Part shown: in pieces, positions 12,111 through 14,536 of the stretch | Position numbering within the stretch: the first letter of the stretch is position 1 | Layout of the letters: each line of letters opens with the position of its first letter | Assembly (NCBI GenBank): GCA_900546635.1 | Contig: URDS01000056.1 | Coordinates: forward strand, 1 to 14,536 | Direction: 5' to 3' | Source: an uncultured Eubacteriales bacterium | GTDB taxonomy: Bacteria > Bacillota > Clostridia > Oscillospirales > CAG-272 | DNA: 14,536 nucleotides | Position numbers and translations under genes: made by a program | The notes under the pieces: generated by a model | Told to the model about the DNA's origin: nothing | What the model saw: only the letters and a program-made list of their open reading frames with translations | Databases searched by the model: none

Positions 12111-14536
12111 ATGGCGAAGAATATTGTGATTCGCGGCGCGCGCGTAAACAATTTGAAAAATGTCAGTCTGACGATTCCGCGCGACGCGCTGACTGTGCTG
12201 ACCGGTCTTTCGGGCAGCGGCAAGTCGTCTTTGGCGTTCGATACGCTGTACGCGGAGGGGCACCGCCGTTTTGTCGAGTCGCTCTCCTCCTATGCGCGCC
12301 AGTTTTTGGGGCAGATGGACAAGCCGGACGTGGACAGCATCGACGGTCTGTCCCCCGCGATCTCCATTGACCAAAAGACGACTTCAAAGAATCCGCGTTC
12401 CACCGTCGGCACGGTTACGGAAATTTACGACTATCTGCGTTTGCTGTATGCCCGCGTCGGCATTCCGCACTGCCCGGTCTGCGGAAAAGAGATTCGGCAG
12501 CAGACGGTGGATTCGATTATCGAGAGCATTCAGCGTTTGCCTGAGGGAACGCGCTTTATGGTGCTCGCGCCGGTTGTCCGCGCGGCCAAAGGGCGGCATG
12601 AAAAGGCGCTTTCCGAGGCCAGACGCAGCGGTTATTCGCGCGTGCGCGTGGACGGCAGCCTGTACGACCTTGCGGAAACGATAGAACTGGATAAAAATCT
12701 CAAACATACAATCGAAATCGTGATCGACCGCCTGGTCAACCGTCCGGATGCCCGGACACGGCTCGGCGATTCGGTCGAGACGGCGGTCAGCCTCACCGAC
12801 GGACTTGTGCGCGTTGTAACGGTGCCGCGCGAGCCGGGCGAGGAGGAGCGCGAGATCGACTATTCGCTCAAATATGCCTGCGAGGAGCATGGCGTCAGCT
12901 TCGGCGAGCTTGAGCCGCGCATGTTTTCGTTCAACGCCCCGTCGGGCGCCTGCCCGCGCTGCGCGGGACTCGGAATGCTGACCAGGGTATCCGAAAAAAA
13001 GCTGCTGCCCGACAAGAGTTTGTCTTTGCGGCAGGGGGGAATCGCGTGCAACGGCTTCAAAACGCTGGAGGAGGAAAGCTGGAACGGTCCGCTGATTGAA
13101 GCGGTGGGCAAAAAATACGGTTTTACGCTCGACCAGCCGCTCGGCACCTTTACCCGCACCGCCATGAGCGCGCTGCTGTTCGGCACCGGCAAGGAGCAGT
13201 ACACGGTCACGCGCTATTTCGGCGGGGAGGCGCACCGGCAAACCTGCGCGTTTGAGGGGATTATTCCCATGATCGACCGCCGCCGCGAGAGCTATGGGCT
13301 GGAATATTACGATTCGCTCCTGGAAGAGCAGGTATGTCCGGAGTGCGGCGGCGGCCGCCTGAACAAAATGATGCTGGCCGTCACGGTCGGCGGCGTGAAT
13401 ATCGACGAGCTTTGCCGGATGCCGATTGACCGTATGCTGGCTTTTGTCAATTCGCTGGAGCTTACCGGCGCTGAGGAGCAGATTGCGGGTGAGATTTTAA
13501 AGGAGATCCGCGCGCGGCTGTCTTTTCTTTGCAGCGTCGGACTGGAATATCTGAATCTTGCGCGCCGCGCCGGAACGCTTTCGGGCGGAGAAGCGCAGCG
13601 AATCCGCCTGGCGACGCAGATCGGTTCGTCGCTTGTCGGCGTGCTGTATATTTTGGATGAGCCGAGCATCGGTCTGCATCAGCGGGACAACGATAAGCTG
13701 ATCGACACGCTGAAACGTCTGCGCGATCTCGGCAATACCGTGGTGGTCGTGGAGCATGACGAGGATACGATGCGCGCGGCCGATTATCTTGTGGACATCG
13801 GCCCCGGCGCGGGTGTGCACGGCGGCGAAATCGTGGCGGCGGGTACGCCCGCCGAGGTGGCCGCAGATTCCGCGTCGATCACCGGCGCGTATCTTTCGGG
13901 GCAGGCGGTGATTCCCGTACCCGATAGCCGCCGTCCGGGCAACGGCGCGTTTTTGACGGTTCGGGGCGCGCGGGAGCATAATTTAAAGAACATCGACGTC
14001 ACGTTCCCGCTCGGAAAATTCATCGCGGTGACCGGCGTTTCGGGCAGTGGCAAATCCTCGCTTGTCAATTCGATTTTGTATCAGGCGCTTGCAAAGCAGC
14101 TAAACCGTGCGAGAACCATTCCAGGTGCATATAAAGAGATTAAGGGCATAGAGCAGTTTGATAAGGTAATAAATATAGATCAAAGCCCGATTGGCCGCAC
14201 ACCGCGCTCCAATCCAGCAACTTACACTGGCGTGTTTGATATGATCCGTGATCTTTTCGCTTCAACAGTTGACGCAAAGACGAGAGGCTATAATAAGGGT
14301 CGTTTTAGCTTTAATGTAAAGGGCGGACGCTGTGAGGCATGTTCCGGTGATGGTATCGTAAAGATTGAGATGCACTTTTTGCCAGATGTGTATGTGCCAT
14401 GTGAAGTCTGCAAGGGAAAACGCTATAATAGAGAAACGCTGGAAGTAAAATATAAGGGAAAGAGTATTTATGATGTGCTTAATATGACTGTAGAAGAGGC
14501 GCTTACATTTTTTGAAAATGTTCCGTCTATTTACCG
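12111..14536 (+). CDS. uvrA: Excinuclease ABC subunit A, cut by the right edge; composition changes within it
   Basis: UvrA is the dimeric ABC ATPase that finds DNA damage and loads UvrB. About 808 of roughly 940 residues are present; the 3' end is outside the window. The start is ATG 12111 with AAGGAG at 12098-12103. Features in order are first Walker A GLSGSGKSS (32-40) and the UvrB-binding and insertion domains. A zinc module follows with CEEHG and CPRCAGLG; the second ligand looks like His where many homologues have Cys. Next are the signature LSGGEAQR (490-497), ILDEPSIGLHQRDN, the second Walker A GVSGSGKSS (642-650), and a C-terminal zinc finger CEAC...CEVC within CEACSGDGIVKIEMHFLPD and VYVPCEVCKGKRYN. 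The frame is unbroken, but from about 14100 the DNA turns AT-rich with AGA and CCA codons, implying a second sequence source. Confidence 0.96.
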   Translation, partial: MAKNIVIRGARVNNLKNVSLTIPRDALTVLTGLSGSGKSSLAFDTLYAEGHRRFVESLSSYARQFLGQMDKPDVDSIDGLSPAISIDQKTTSKNPRSTVGTVTEIYDYLRLLYARVGIPHCPVCGKEIRQQTVDSIIESIQRLPEGTRFMVLAPVVRAAKGRHEKALSEARRSGYSRVRVDGSLYDLAETIELDKNLKHTIEIVIDRLVNRPDARTRLGDSVETAVSLTDGLVRVVTVPREPGEEEREIDYSLKYACEEHGVSFGELEPRMFSFNAPSGACPRCAGLGMLTRVSEKKLLPDKSLSLRQGGIACNGFKTLEEESWNGPLIEAVGKKYGFTLDQPLGTFTRTAMSALLFGTGKEQYTVTRYFGGEAHRQTCAFEGIIPMIDRRRESYGLEYYDSLLEEQVCPECGGGRLNKMMLAVTVGGVNIDELCRMPIDRMLAFVNSLELTGAEEQIAGEILKEIRARLSFLCSVGLEYLNLARRAGTLSGGEAQRIRLATQIGSSLVGVLYILDEPSIGLHQRDNDKLIDTLKRLRDLGNTVVVVEHDEDTMRAADYLVDIGPGAGVHGGEIVAAGTPAEVAADSASITGAYLSGQAVIPVPDSRRPGNGAFLTVRGAREHNLKNIDVTFPLGKFIAVTGVSGSGKSSLVNSILYQALAKQLNRARTIPGAYKEIKGIEQFDKVINIDQSPIGRTPRSNPATYTGVFDMIRDLFASTVDAKTRGYNKGRFSFNVKGGRCEACSGDGIVKIEMHFLPDVYVPCEVCKGKRYNRETLEVKYKGKSIYDVLNMTVEEALTFFENVPSIY
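14085..14115. other. Composition breakpoint inside uvrA
   Basis: By hand count, 13921-13980 is 42/60 GC, 14101-14160 is 26/60, and 14461-14520 is 19/60. Arginine changes from mostly CGC/CGG to AGA, and proline from CCG/CCC to often CCA. The protein reads straight through (codons for ALAKQLNRAR). The break falls in a strongly conserved stretch shortly after the second Walker A. Confidence 0.75.

Overview
The window looks like a GC-rich, endospore-former-type Firmicute, most likely a Clostridia/Oscillospirales relative from a metagenome. This is inferred from the SpoIIIE/FtsK-type motor with a GATGMGKS P-loop, strong AAGGAGG-type ribosome sites, extended -10 promoters and a tightly packed housekeeping operon on one strand. 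No mobile element, CRISPR array, tRNA or rRNA was seen. All supported genes are on the + strand. The many long antisense reading frames are by-products of GC-rich codon use.

Layout: (a) 1-627 is the 3' part of an AT-rich gene for an unrecognised, beta-rich protein. (b) 628-1204 holds no convincing gene. It contains an in-frame post-stop reading frame, a perfect 15-bp hairpin and the change from about 40% GC to GC-rich DNA. (c) 1205-9724 is one probable operon: ftsK/spoIIIE (apparently lacking its first transmembrane segments), a thymidylate-kinase-like gene, a GNAT acetyltransferase, a DJ-1/PfpI protein, 5-formyltetrahydrofolate cyclo-ligase, a CPBP membrane protease, mltG, and a cysteine-rich zinc-ribbon protein. 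Five of the seven gene joins overlap by 4 bp or lie within 4 bp of each other. A rho-independent terminator follows at 9736-9773. (d) 9774-10115 is a regulatory spacer with a 17-bp hairpin, a strong extended -10 promoter and a structured leader. (e) 10116-14536 is uvrB-uvrA, the nucleotide-excision repair pair, with uvrA running off the right edge.

The operon mixes chromosome segregation (FtsK), nucleotide and folate supply (Tmk-like kinase and formyl-THF recycling feed thymidylate synthesis) and envelope work (MltG, CPBP protease). This is a growth and division set. uvrB-uvrA has its own promoter.

The most notable signals are anomalies in the DNA and not a new system. The reading frame of uvrA stays intact, but GC content and codon choice change abruptly near 14085-14115. 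The left end is also AT-rich. ftsK seems to have lost its N-terminal membrane domain next to a promoter. Together these suggest assembly chimerism or homologous replacement and should be checked against reads before any biology is inferred. I did not find convincing evidence of an undescribed system. The best unexplained gene is the cysteine-rich protein at 9080-9724.
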